Positions 1 to 25,121 of a stretch of 64,000 bases of DNA are shown here, piece by piece (position 1 is the first letter of the stretch; every line of letters starts with the position of its first letter). A program made the position numbers and the translations under genes. The stretch lies in NCBI RefSeq assembly GCF_037975245.1, contig NC_092561.1:10477001-10541000 (forward strand), given 5' to 3'. The stretch is from Apostichopus japonicus (taxonomy: Eukaryota > Echinodermata > Holothuroidea > Aspidochirotida > Stichopodidae). The notes under the pieces are model-generated. The model was given only the letters and a program-made list of their open reading frames with translations. It was not told the DNA's origin and did no database searches.

Positions 1-547
1 TTACTAAAATTTGGTCGTAGGGCAGAGTCAGTTTTGTTTTATCATAGCCAAATGGGGCGCGGGGTGGGGGGAGACCTGGGAGAAGCACCATGATATGGGG
101 AAAACCCCCTCCCCACGCCTCAACCCCTTCTTGGTGCCGCCACTGTTCTTCAGCATCAATAAGTGGTCACTACAGAATTGTATCATAGGAATAAGCTACG
201 ATTAATTTTAGACTTATCTGAAATTTGATAAATATTTCCTTCCGCTCAGCAATGTTAGGATGTAAGACACAGGTAAATTATGATTCTTGAGACTGGCTCA
301 ATACTGGTTTGTCACAGAGGTCTGCTAAATTATTGCTGAGATGCTAGGCTACAGTGCAATCAAATTTTTAGGTCTTACAAATAAATTTAAAAAATTCAAC
401 TTGAAAGCAGATGTTGCATTTAGCCATCACATTTTGAACAGTTTTTGACAAACCTATGTATTCCACTTGAACCTGATCAATCTTTGACACCGTCCTAAAC
501 TTTCTTGTTTTTTTCTTTTGCTTTGTTGGACATACGCATATTAATAA

Positions 548-877
548 GTATACTTCAGGGTTGTAGCTAGGATTTTGCAGGTGGCAGTTGCCTGCGAATT
601 CCGTCTCCTTTGGGAGGGGTATAAGGGTATATTTATATATATATATATATATATATATAGATATGTGTGTGTGTGTGTGTATACAGTATATATTTGAGTG
701 AGAGTGATTTCTTTTACAGTCATTTCGTGACACTATTTACTGAATTTTGTACCGCTCGATCAGAAGCGCAAGTGCCAGTCGGTATTAGAACTTTTTACTT
801 GGAGTCTGGTCGGCAAATGTTAGTGCCGGCCAAGTCCGACTGGCGCCGACCGGCGTAGCTACAACACTGGTATACTT
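548..877. mobile_element. hAT-like MITE with 8-bp target-site duplication
   Basis: The element spans 556-869 (314 bp). Its ends form an imperfect terminal inverted repeat, CAGGGTTGTAGCTA at the left and TAGCTACAACACTG at the right. It is flanked on both sides by the same 8 bases, gtatactt (548-555 and 870-877). An 8-bp duplication and CA(G/C)-type ends fit the hAT superfamily. There is no transposase reading frame, so it is non-autonomous. A (TA)n(TG)n microsatellite sits inside it at about 629-682. It lies downstream of the last two-pore channel exon in this window, so it is probably intronic. Confidence 0.8.
629..682. repeat. (TA)n(TG)n microsatellite
   Basis: An alternating TA run is followed directly by a TG run. 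It lies inside the MITE at 556-869. Confidence 0.9.
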
Positions 878-1153
878 AGAGTAGTGATCCCATTTACATT
901 TCAAAATTTCATTGTCCAGGCTTTTTACTCATTTGTGTTTATCATATGCAAACCTGCAAATGAGAAAGTGACTAGTCTAGCTAATAAACCAGTATTTAAC
1001 AAACTCAATGTTTATAAGCAAGATGCAAGTAAAGAGGAATTTATCAAACGTAATGGTATCAGTCTTTTGCCAAAAGTCATTGCAGAAGCTACTGAAAATG
1101 ATTACTAATATATGAAAGAAAATTGGAAAAGCAGGTGGTCGTTCATCACTTAC

Positions 1154-14627
<13,474 letters not shown>

Positions 14628-15079
14628 GTCCCTATATTGATTGATTGGTGAATAAATCCAGCGATGTATTACTTTGTTTTACCGTGAACAATAGAAACCC
14701 CAAAACTGGGATGTTTGCGTCATGTGACTTTACGGATTACTGCACAGAAAAAATATATATTCTCAGACAAACGAATCGCGTCACTGCAAGACATATATAC
14801 ACTGATCTCTAGTTAGTGTAGAGATCAGTGGACATATACGACACATCCTGACCGGTGTGAAGTTAGTTACTTATTCCAGGGAGTTGTTATCCATAACAAC
14901 TCCCTGCTTATGCCGCGTTCCTCGTTCGACATTCGCGAATGAGTAACTGCTACCTATTCAGTTACTTATTCGACAATGGTATTGACGTAACACCTATAGC
15001 AGGGTTGTCCAACCTACGGCCCGCGGGCCACAGTCCGGCCCGCCGCAGGGTTGCGTCCGGCCCACCACAGATGCTCTAC

Positions 15080-15346
15080 CCCAGCAAACACAAAAACGTT
15101 TTTAAAACGTTATTAAAACGTTTCGTCTTTTGATATGATAACGTTATTTGTGGTGTAATAAATATGTCACGAAAACGTTTTCAGGCTATTGTTTCAAAAC
15201 ATTTTTTCGTTAAACTGACATTAATATAACATTAATATCTCATAAAAACGTGATGCCGACATTTTTATAACACCGCATTTAACGTTATGAAAACATATTT
15301 TAGAGGCTCTTTTGAAAATGTTAGATAACGTTTTGTGTTTGTTGGG
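15080..15346. mobile_element. Fold-back MITE, copy 1
   Basis: Begins CCCAGCAAACAC and ends GTGTTTGTTGGG. The left and right halves are imperfect inverted repeats over nearly the whole length (AACGTTAT, TGGTGTAATAAA and CGTTTT words mirrored). It is nested in the hAT element at 15000-15943. Confidence 0.75.
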
Positions 15347-15416
15347 ACGGTGCGAAATTTTAGTGAGCAGATTTACTGATAACAATTTGAAGCTATATAA
15401 TCAATCATTCGAACCA

Positions 15417-15681
15417 CCCAGCAAACACACAAAACGTTTTTAAAACGTTATTAAAATATTTCGTCTTTTGTTTTGATAACGTTATTTGTGGTGTAATAAA
15501 TATGTCACGAAACGTTTTCAGGCTATTATTTCAAAACACCTTTTCGTTAAAACATTAATATAACATTAATATCTCATAAAAACGTTATGCCGACGTTTTG
15601 ATAACACCACATTTAACGTTATAAAAACACATTTTAGAGGCTCCTTTAAAAATGTTATGATAATGTTTTGTGTTTGCTGGG
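15417..15681. mobile_element. Fold-back MITE, copy 2
   Basis: A close direct copy of 15080-15346, beginning CCCAGCAAACAC and ending GTGTTTGCTGGG. About 70 bp of host-element sequence separates the two copies. Confidence 0.75.
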
Positions 15682-15974
15682 AGCTTCTGGGTCCAAAAAA
15701 CTGCATACAGGTCAGTTTGTGTGACACTCTCTCAGCGGAGGGGGGGGGGGGCGGCTGGACTTTATTCATCTGTTTTATCAGGGAAGGAAAATAAATCAGT
15801 GCGCTCCGCGCGCAGTGCTCACATTTTCTTGCCTTGGGCTTCGGGCAAAAAATCGAAAAATCGAGCGTAGGGTTCATGCGGCCCCCTCCTTCATCATAAT
15901 CATTCCATGAATCCCTCCTCTGCAAAAAAGGTGGACAGCCCTGACCTATAGCAAGACGAAAGCTTTCTTACAAG

Positions 15975-16540
15975 ATTATCAAGATTTGGTCGTGGAAAAG
16001 CCAGATTTTAGCGTATTTTCCAAACATAAAAGCGGTTTATCTATGGGTCATATGAACTCTAAAGAGATTATCTGAAGAGATTATCAAGATTTGAGCGTGG
16101 AAAAACAGAATTTAGCGTATTTTCCAAACATAAAAGAGGTTTATCTATGGGTCATATGAACTCTAAAGACGATTTAGAAAACTCTCACAATGCGTTTTGC
16201 CCGGTCCAAAGAATACTTGACCAATTCAAATGACCACTACACCACCACAATAGGTCATGGGATCTCTAATGACAATTAGAAGAGTACCATAATGCATCTT
16301 ACCCGGTCCAAACAGTGCTTGACCAATTAAAATGACCACTACATCATCACTTCATAAATGAACGTAACGGGACCTAAAAAAAACCCCGTTAGGCCCTAAT
16401 CAAGACCAGCACGCCTTAGACCACCCATGCAACCAATGGGTCATATGAACTCTAAGGACATTGTTGAAGAGTACCATAATGTGTGTTACCAGGTCCAAAG
16501 AGTGATTAGCCAATACAAATGACTAATGCACAATCATTTT
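15975..16540. repeat. Short tandem duplications of two different units
   Basis: A unit of about 109 bp (ATCAAGATTTG, then TTTAGCGTATTTTCC, then GGGTCATATGAACTC) occurs at 15979 and again at 16086. A second unit (CCGGTCCAAA, GACCAATT, ATGACCACTAC) occurs three times between about 16190 and 16540. No coding signal. Confidence 0.7.
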
Positions 16541-17582
16541 CCAGTAGATTCATCAATATCTTCTTTTTTGAAGTTTTACTCTACGTGTGTACCAGTGTGG
16601 TGATACAATACAAAAACAACACCTTTGGCGCGCAAGTTTAATGCTTATTGGTGCTTTCCAATCATCAGCATACAAACTTTCCTTCCCATTTCCGACAAAC
16701 ACACGCGCACTCTTTATATTTATTTGAGGGGGGGTTGCACCTTATCGCAACTCCTTTTCTCGTAATAAAGGATTTCTGCAGACTGGCAACGCAATGAAAA
16801 CCGTCTTTTTTTTCAAAGTTATTCGTTCATAGAACTTAATTTCATTTCTTTTATTCTTTTCACACGTCACACATTTACAAATTTAAAGAACATAAAAGTT
16901 TTCTTGACTTTGAAAGTGGTTGTGAAAATTGTTACCCCCTTCGTAGATTCTGAAGGATTCCACTGCTACATTCTATATAGAGCTGACAAAGACAATCAGT
17001 CATCTCGGGTCAAGCGGAGGTAAACTTACTTTATTTACTTATATTTAGAAAAATAGTCTTCAAGTGAAATAGTTCTACCCAGACATATCCTTTATGCCGA
17101 AATCCATTTCTGATTTATTTATGGTCTCTATTGGTCATAGTTGGTAATGAACCAATCTAACTTACCCTATAGTGCCATTCTTTGCATTTTAATTTTATCG
17201 TGTTTGTCGTTTCTCTTAGCGATATTTCCATAGAAAGTTTCTGTTGGAGTGTAGAAGTCAGATCCACCATAAGAAGTTTCCCTGGGTTTATACCAACTAA
17301 ACATGGACCAGAGTTAGTGTGAGTTTTCCTTTTATTCAGTTTTACCTAAATTAATATAACTTCCATAATTCTAGCCATACAAAATTTGAATCAATACACA
17401 ACACATATTCAATCCATTAACAAAAGTGTCAGATTTAAGGTTAATTTTGCGTTTTAAAAACTAAGTCAAAATTACACTTTCTAATCACTTACAATTGTAT
17501 TTAATGTATTAATTCTTTTTTAAAGGTAAATTAGGCTATTTGCTGAGTCAATAATGGAAGTATAAAAGTCAGTATAGAAATA
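16541..17582. other. Intergenic, nothing recognised
   Basis: AT-rich sequence without a convincing frame, repeat or RNA gene. Confidence 0.5.
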
Positions 17583-18184
17583 TTACTTGCTTAATATCCA
17601 CCAGAACCCCCTCCCCACGTACCCCACCCCTCCCCCATTTATTCTCTGATTGGATTGAAATGTACTTGCCAAAATAACTTTAATCTGGTTAAATTGATAC
17701 ACTTTTACCGATTTATGTGCAAAGATGTTCCATTTCACTATTACTCGATACTTCATAAGACACATGTGAAGGAGCGGAACGAAGGACCATGCGTTCTGAT
17801 TGTAATTGAATGATTCATTCAGGATGTTTCCTAGAAGTTTCTCCGTTTCATTAAATGCACTCTCTCGTAAAGGAGCGCCTGACCAATGGGCTCTAACTAA
17901 TCGATACCGATGTACGAACTGACTACGTACTGTACCATCATTAACGTCCATGGAATTACCTTTAAAAGGCTGAGAGTTCATATTTGCCATATCGTGATTG
18001 CTCCCTTGCGTCGAACCATTGAAATTCTTAAGTGATAGATAACTGAAAGAATCTGCAGCATGTTGATAGTAACTGCTTGTTTGCATTTGTATTCCCAAAT
18101 GAATTAAATATCGGAAATAGTCCCTTTTTCCTTCTTTCCTTCTACGAATGTCTCTGACCCACGTGAGTGATATTGTTCAATGTT
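17583..18184 (-). CDS. Unrecognised open stretch, possible exon
   Basis: One minus-strand frame stays open for about 200 codons, long for DNA this AT-rich. The predicted segment starts with a basic stretch (RRRKEGKRDYFRYLIH), then a Ser/Asn-rich part, then a hydrophobic part with two Cys (LLHMCLMKYRVIVKWN). I do not recognise a family. There are possible donors near 17700, but no partner exon was found. It lies 2.3 kb downstream of the heat-shock-like promoter on the same strand, so it could belong to that transcript. It may also be chance. Confidence 0.25.
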
Positions 18185-18889
18185 TGAACGTTACTGCATG
18201 TGGTTTATTTCTTTGATTGTTTGTCCGGCTGTAAGCTTCAGTTGAGCTTTAATACAGTGCATGCCTGCTACAAGCCTGCTACAACATTGCTACAGCCCTG
18301 GAAAGATGCTGTCGCTGTATGCCATTGTCTTCAAATAACTGCCACATTGCAATTTTCCCTTTTGATTAGGCTGTCATTTCGTAAGTGATTTGCGCAAGCT
18401 AAAATGTTAAATATGCTTAGTAGCGTTTATCGGCGTAAGTAGGAAAATGTGATCAATGTAAAATTTTTCGTGATTTGGGGAAAATGCCACCTGTAGGAGA
18501 CTTGATCAAGTCAAAATTTTAATTCCGTCCTGTCTTTCTGCAAATGCCTGCTTGGAAGTTCGAAGTTTAAACAGTTCCATTATGTTTGGCAGAAACAGCA
18601 TATTTTAGATCAAATTCTTTCGCTTATGTTCGCGATTTGGCGATGTAAGAAATCAAGGTCATTCCTGTAGTCACTGAACCAGGACTCCATTTACAGTTGA
18701 ATGACATCTTAACCTGTGGGTTGACCACATTCTTAGAAATGTTATGTCATTATTGCAGTGTGCGTGCTCGCTACAATATTGACATTACTGTCAAAGTGAA
18801 CGATCCTAAATGACTGGACGTTGCAACTTTAAGTTCCTTATAGTCTCTGTGCCCTTGCTGTTTCAGAGGCTAGCTACGCATGGCGGGTC

Positions 18890-19150
18890 ATCAGTCTCAA
18901 ATCGTGGGGAATCGACAGATACCGATTGAAATCGGCATATACCAATTCCTTCGACATATCATCGATTTAAATCGACATATACAAATTTAAATCGATGATA
19001 TGTAAATAAATCGGTATATGTCAATTTATATCGACATATACCAGTTTAAATCGATGATATGTCGAATTAAACTGGTATGTGTCGATTTAAATCGGCAGCT
19101 GCTAGAAACTGGTATAAGTCGAAGAAATTGGTATATGTCAATTTATGTCA
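18890..19150. repeat. Palindromic repeat cluster (AAATCGATGATATGT words)
   Basis: ATCGATTTAAATCGACATAT and its complement recur at least four times in both orientations, so the region can fold into several hairpins. Individual arms are 15-25 bp. No end structure or target-site duplication was seen. Confidence 0.7.
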
Positions 19151-20440
19151 CGAATTCACTCTGCATCCATATATCCAAAGCATGGCATAGCTGAACCATA
19201 CATATCCCATAGAACAATGTAAAATACAACTAATAGGTGTTGACATAAGACTGCAGACACCACAAATTAGAATTTTGCCAAATGTTCCAAGTTCATTGCA
19301 CTGTTTAAAACGTGTATTAGTTCAATCCAATCTTTTCGATTGCACTTAAGGAGTAAATAACTTGAAGTAAAGGTGATTGAGCCACTCAATAGCATACACT
19401 GATTATACTTACTGCCTTTTAGCAGCAATTATTCCCTTCCTTTAGCTAAGTTTACTTAATTTGACTTCTCTGACACTATACTTTATAATTCACAATACTA
19501 TGTACTGAATGACACAACATATAGTGTAGGTAAATGGTCTGAAATATTAGTACACTGTGGTGGCAGGACTAGGCGATAGAGGACCTTGAAATAATGTGGA
19601 CAGTTTCGACAAAGTGAATATGTGACGACGACGTCATGTTCGTACTGTTGAAAAGGTTACTGTTTAAAAGGGTCTCTTGGCATGTATTAAATGTCACCTT
19701 TCTCTCAACTTGTAAACCAGATAATTAAATGCTTTAATGAAGTATGTTGTTTTGCAATTTGGATTATATATTATTAATATGAAAAGTCTCTGGACAATTC
19801 TTGTAAAGGACAGTGTATCTGTTGAGAGACTGGTTGAGTTCTTCGCATTTGAGGAGATCACCATAGCTGCAATAGGACAAAATCTGTTTTATTGCCTGAA
19901 GGAATTCAACTGGATCCCATTTATGCAGATCAATAACATGATGACGGGACAGGGAACATGTCGCTGGAGTTAAACGCAATAGTTGGTCAGCAAAGTTCCA
20001 TGGAGTAGCCGATGCTGCAAAATAGTACCGATGTGCTTGTCATAGATTTAACTAGGCAAAGCATTCAAAATCACAGAGATGGCACATATTAATGATGTCT
20101 ATAGCGAACAAACAGTAAGATAATATATATTACGTGCATGGGATTCTATTTTAACTTAATGTAATATTATATCGGGACTCGCGATAGAAAGGTTCTGGGG
20201 TTATCTTGATGCCGTATTTTATGCTTCTTCAGGAGACGTCTCGAACAGAAGATAGAAGAAAACAATGAGTTCTCAGAAAAACAATTTGACAAGATCGGAT
20301 TTGATTAGTGATTCGGTATAATTTCTTCTCTGTCGATTCTCTTACAAATAAAACAAAATTACAATGATTTGACTCCGTCAATTACGCAGTTCGAAGGAGT
20401 GATGAAATGGTGACGAAGTGAAGAACTTGCGGGCACATGC
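19151..20440. other. Mostly non-coding; downstream side of the heat-shock-like promoter
   Basis: No recognised gene. A short open stretch lies at 19764-19979 (minus). A plus-strand frame at about 20225-20308 (LEQKIEENNEFSEKQFDK) follows an AG and ends in a stop. Neither matches a family I know. Confidence 0.4.
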
Positions 20441-20443
20441 CGC

Positions 20444-20451
20444 CTTTTATA
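20444..20451 (-). promoter_or_regulatory. TATA box
   Basis: TATAAAAG followed by GCGGC, about 170 bp downstream of the heat-shock element on the minus strand. Confidence 0.6.
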
Positions 20452-20621
20452 CATTACTCTACCGAAATCCCTCTGCGCATAATCAGAAGGCAGCCAATAA
20501 CCTGCCCATCCTACATTAGCTAACGATATAAAAATCATTGGATAAATGACTGATCTGCCCTGATTGGTTGGGAGTTTGGAAGTCCATCCCTTTCTATGGA
20601 AACTTCCATACCACGTGAGAA

Positions 20622-20639
20622 GAACCTTCTCGAATGTTC
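20622..20639. promoter_or_regulatory. Heat-shock element, four perfect units
   Basis: GAA-cc-TTC-tc-GAA-tg-TTC: alternating inverted nGAAn units with exact 2-base spacers, the trimer-binding site of HSF. Confidence 0.75.
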
Positions 20640-20789
20640 CACAGAGACAATGGAATCTATTTTGGGAAAAGGCCCTGTGACACGATTCAATAAGATAGTT
20701 AAACTTCTCGTGGGAAAACTGAATCCTCGACCTAGATAAATATGAAAAGGGCCTGTACGGTGTCTCGATGGAGTTTTTCGGGAACATCA

Positions 20790-21192
20790 AAGAGGCAGTA
20801 TTACTATTTCATAACATTAAGTAGAATTCAATTTCACTTAAGCGAATTTATAAGTGAGGTCACTTGTTCGAAACAAAAATCCTTTTGCTCTTTGCCGTCG
20901 TAGTTCCTAGAAAATACCAACCTGTATAATAAAACGAATGCACACCTCTACCCCACCACTTCTACCCCCCCCCCCCAACTGAGTAAAATCCAGTAACATA
21001 GCCCTTGACGACATAAAATGGCAGATGTTCATAAACGTGGTCAATGTATTTCCGCAATGTAAGTAAATATTTCTCTTAAGGGTAACGAAATTATGAGACC
21101 AAAGATATCGTTGCAGTTTCCATTTAATCGTTTCATTTTATATGTCAAGTACTGAAGGCAAAGCAAAACAAATTAATCAAACGCTTTGTTGT
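20790..21192. other. Intergenic, nothing recognised
   Basis: AT-rich sequence with a C-run at about 20967. No gene or clear repeat. Confidence 0.5.
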
Positions 21193-21275
21193 TTAATAAG
21201 ATTCGGCCAGCCCGTATCGAACCCGGAAACTCCCGATTGCTAGCCCCATTGCTTCGAATGCCACAGCACCCGTAT
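21193..21275 (-). repeat. tRNA-like sequence, probable SINE head
   Basis: On the minus strand CCGGGTTCGATACGGG resembles a tRNA T-arm with a pol III B box. The upstream part does not fold into a clean D-arm. A degenerate tRNA or SINE head is more likely than a working tRNA gene. Confidence 0.35.
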
Positions 21276-21311
21276 AATGATTGTGTTGCACAGACTTTCC
21301 CTTTATTCGTA

Positions 21312-21652
21312 TTAAATTATGCTGATGTGTGTAAATTTCTTTTACATAAAACAAAATCGTTTTGAAAACGTATGTTTGATTTTCTTTACAATTATACTTG
21401 CAAAATGCGTCATATGAATTTTTAATATTTAACAATTTACATAATGTATGTATGTGAGTTCCAGATGTCATCAAATCTGAACCATTACTTACAGTACAGT
21501 AACATGCACAAATTAAAATATTTACATATAAAAGCAAAAACTGGAAAGTCTTAATTTTCAGAGACGTTACTTGCAAATGCTTACTAAACGGAATTGTCCT
21601 AACAACCCAATGTATAATATAATGAGTGTGTACAGATTATACAGAATTCACC
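21312..21652. repeat. Left-flank repeat matching the right end of the window
   Basis: Direct match to 63668-64000 with many substitutions. Shared words include GCGTCATATGAA, GTATGTATGTG, ACATATAAAAGCAA and GCTTACTAAACGGAATT. In block A it precedes the lectin block; at the right edge it follows block B. Confidence 0.85.
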
Positions 21653-23154
21653 AATGTCGTAACGTTAAACTGACACGTGTAACTTATATGTGTCCATAGA
21701 AAATGCACAATTGGACTTCCAAGTACGTTTTACGAAAACATATAATAATTAGTTTTTAACTAAGGCTAGTCAGCTTGACTTTGTATAAATATTGTTTATT
21801 TGCGCCCTCTATTTTCATGACATGTATAGCCTAGTTTATTTTGCTAATTGCTAATAAAGAATTATCACAAATTATTGGGTGTGACCCAAAAGTGTGTCGC
21901 AAAACTTTTTCGGTGGGTCGCGGGATTTTCCGGAAAATTTATTTCAGACCTTGCTTGCCTTGATAGTCCAAGCTTTCATCAATTCTGAGCATCAATTTAA
22001 AAGAGTGGGATTTGGTCAGGGTGAGGAGAGAGGTCTGGGTGGGTCGTGGGTCAGTCCTAGTAGAAACTCCCTTTTATCGTATTTGACATTTCTGTTTCTT
22101 GTAATTGACTGTTTTAGCCTAATTTGTAGTGTGTCGATATCTGTTTGTAACCCAGAATTTTCAACTTTAAAACGAAATAAACATCAAATTTGCTTATATT
22201 ACACTGCAGAATTGAAATCACTGACAAACGAAAATATGTTAAATTAAAATGTTTATGAGTGTAGTCGATTATTGTCACCTCAAAAATGAAGCAAACCAAT
22301 TTCGCGGAACCGGGATTAATCCAAATCAACAGATTGAAAAGCAAGCACTGCAGTAAATCGTTAATGATCTCTTTATTTGAATAACGTCTTAAAAACCGCC
22401 CTCTTTTGAATTATTCTATCTGTTTGAAAGTACTTGTCAATCTGGGTTGCTGTTTCTTCTCTTTATAATTTTATTGTATTGATTTTGCCAGAGAGAGATT
22501 GGTTTAGTTTTGTCTAATTAATAAGCATTTTTCAAACGCATTTTGTAACTGTTTACTTGTTTCTTATCTTTTCATTTGCTATCGATTTAACACATTTCTA
22601 ATTTTAAATTCGATAAGTATGATTTTGAATTTTAAATTGCAAATTAAAAGTTTTGTTTATATTGAATAGTTGCTTGATTAGGCAATATATTCAATATTTT
22701 ATTGACAACGTACTTTGATTTTGCATTTATAATTTGCAGTAATGGATTCCCATAGTGGCTTGATGACAAATGGTGGCTAATACGTAGTCCAGATAATTAA
22801 TACCTTATAGCGTTTTACGTGCGATATCTGTTGTCAAGAGGTATTTATATAGATCGTGACAAAGTTAACACTGTGATATTTTCTGGTTAGTTTAAAGCAC
22901 GAATCTGGCGATCGAATGATGTAAGTTTAACGGACAGATGATGGGTGACGATCAAAAGACATCCTATTGACACTGCAAAGTCCCTTTAGGCCCCGATACT
23001 TTGTGTATATTCCTCCCTGCTGCATGGCTGCTCCCTCCTCTCATCTCTCAACGTCCACCAAAAGAGGATGGTGCGCAACAACCGAAAATAATATATAGCG
23101 AGAAGATCGCAATGTAGGAAGATTTCACCTATAACTCGACCGAGTCTTTGTCTG

Positions 23155-23264
23155 CAGGGGCGTAGCTATAGACTTCTTTTCTTGAGAGGCGTCGATGCTT
23201 TTCTAGGTTGGCAGTCTAGCACCGACCCCACCCCCCCCCCCCGCCCTCCGTGGCTACGCCACTG
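23155..23264. mobile_element. Short hAT-like MITE remnant
   Basis: Ends CAGGGGCGTAGC and GCTACGCCACTG, 110 bp. The flanks tttgtctg and cttgtcta agree at six of eight positions. The inverted partial copy at 49.1 kb keeps the CAGGGGCGTAGC end but lacks the distal part; the block B copy is rearranged here. Confidence 0.6.
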
Positions 23265-24799
23265 CTTGTCTATCTCAAAGTTTATGGTATTCCAGAAGCC
23301 ACAGGGGTAGTTGGTTCACATAACTGTCCACACTATAAGTTTGCCTTATGTAGCATATACGTTATTGCGCTGCGTATCTTACAGTTTCCTCCCACAAGTC
23401 CGTATTTTCACCTTTTTTTCCACCTCGTACCGAATCAAACGTTATTGACCACATTGAAGGTTACCATTGAAATTCGTACCAATAAGTTGAATTAATGATC
23501 ACGAAGCAAATCGGACACCTTTCCTTGGTGTTTCTTGGGTTGTGCAAAGGTCGGTTCACCCGGGTGTTTTCTCAAGGCAAAAACAGACTTGACCGGATCC
23601 GACCCGGTTTATACAGGGATTTTTTTTTAAGGGAATCTGACGGAATCACGAATTTATTTGCTACTCTCCGGTTAAATATCGTTTAATACTATTATCTGTT
23701 TAATATATTGTGATCAGTAATGAACCATGCGTATATACTTTAGGAAAGTGTAGAGATTCCACTTCGTTTTTCGGGAGATAAATGTATAAATGCTGCTGTC
23801 ATTGTGCAGCGTTAACGTCATTGCTGCAATTAGTGTTTATGGAACCTATAATATTGTAGAGTTAACGTGTAAACGCTGATTCTCTAATATGTTTCAGAGC
23901 ACTATCTTGTTTCAGCTGGATTTTGCCGAATTCTCCCTATTTGATCCTTTTTTTTTAATGCGTGGGGGGGGGGGGGGGGTTGGAGAAAGTCCCTGATTTT
24001 GTGAGACACATGTTGTCAGGTCTGCAAATCAATATAGACCAAGATATACTGGAATAATAAAGAATAACAGTTTTGGGAAATTGATGTATATCCATAAAGG
24101 TGCAGTTTTTATTCAAAATGGAGAAATAGTTTCCATAGGTTGACAGCTATTAATGAATGAGAATGTTTCATTACTTGTTTGGTAGGAGTATCATTTAGTT
24201 TAACATACGTATTTCATGTATTTAAAATAAAAGGCATAGGCACACAATTAACTACAGCATGGAGCTACCAAGCTGCAATGAGACTCCTCTATACCTCTAT
24301 CTCATGGTAAACTGTACACTCGCTTCCGGCTCATAAAATGTTACGGAATTAAGCCCATGACGCAAATGACTGTTAGATACATCGTGGTCGATATCTATAA
24401 ATCGAGAGAAGCTTTCAGATGATAACGCAACTTTTAACCAATGATATTTACTCTCCAACGTATAATTTCAAGTTTTGTAATCTAGATATCTGAAATAGAA
24501 TTTCAGATATCTTATTAGGGTTCAAGATATTTGAAATTCTAGTTTTAGAATTAGAGTTTCATATACCTTAAATTCAATTTCAGATATCTTCATTAGCATA
24601 TCAGGTAGATGAAATAACGTACAATTTTAGAAGTTATATGCTAAAAACGGCTTTCCGTATACTGGCGGTGAGAGGAGGAGGTGTTGAAATAATCAATTTT
24701 GGAATGATATATTGGTTTAATATAATTGTTTTGTATTACAGGGCACGGTTTTCAACAATTGGAGTCAGTGCTTCAGAGACTGTTTGATATTTTCCATCA

Positions 24800-24805
24800 T
24801 TTATT
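24800..24805 (-). terminator. Poly(A) signal of lectin A
   Basis: AATAAA on the minus strand, about 92 bases past the stop codon. Kept in the paralogue at 53902-53907. Confidence 0.65.
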
Positions 24806-24896
24806 ATAACACGAACAAAAAGAACAAGAAAAAAGGCAGAAGAGAGGCTGTGGTGAGAAGTATATATATCGTTAAGTCCAGGCTAATTCGGTGTTT

Positions 24897-25121
24897 CTAC
24901 AAGGCGATCTTACAAATCAAACCGTATGTATTGGTGCATGTCCAATCATTCCACTTGCCTAAGTCATTATCTTTTGGCTTCCAGATGCTTCCGCAGTCCT
25001 GGCCACTATGATAATTGTTTGGCTGATTTGGCCACCAGTCTGTAAATGCCGGGACAGAGCCATCTTCTACTCCGACAAATATTCCTTCCTCATCTCGATC
25101 ACTGTAACCGATCCACACGGA
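24897..25121 (-). CDS. Lectin A exon 3 (QPN, WND, stop)
   Basis: 225 bases, acceptor CTCTTTCAG|TCC, 74 codons and TAG. Carries WIGYSD, the QPN loop, WND and the last three Cys. Confidence 0.93.
   Translation of the reverse strand, partial: SVWIGYSDRDEEGIFVGVEDGSVPAFTDWWPNQPNNYHSGQDCGSIWKPKDNDLGKWNDWTCTNTYGLICKIAL

Larger units (their letters stand above)
14992..15951. mobile_element. hAT-type non-autonomous element with nested MITEs
   Basis: Element 15000-15943, 944 bp. The ends are CAGGGTTGTCCAACCT and its imperfect complement (AGGTGGACAGCCCTG), followed inward by GGCCCGCGGGCC words that are typical of some hAT elements. The 8-bp target-site duplication is acctatag (14992-14999 and 15944-15951). 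Two fold-back MITEs sit inside. No transposase frame. Confidence 0.9.
20440..20790 (-). promoter_or_regulatory. Heat-shock-type promoter
   Basis: On the minus strand there is a TATA box TATAAAAG (20451-20444), a CCAAT box (20567-20563), and a perfect four-unit heat-shock element GAACCTTCTCGAATGTTC (20622-20639). A further TTC-GG-GAA pair lies at 20777-20784, and a looser TTC/GAA/TTC cluster at about 20590-20607. This spacing is that of an HSF-driven promoter firing leftwards with a start near 20420. No hsp70, hsp90 or small-HSP coding sequence is present within 5 kb downstream. Confidence 0.6.

Noticed and set aside
884-1108. Plus-strand frame ending KVIAEATENDY
   Set aside because: Composition looks protein-like, but there is no partner exon or family and it sits in the intron region after TPCN2-like exon 6.
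20359-20790. 143-codon minus-strand frame
   Set aside because: It runs through the HSE, CCAAT and TATA cluster, so it is promoter sequence read as protein.
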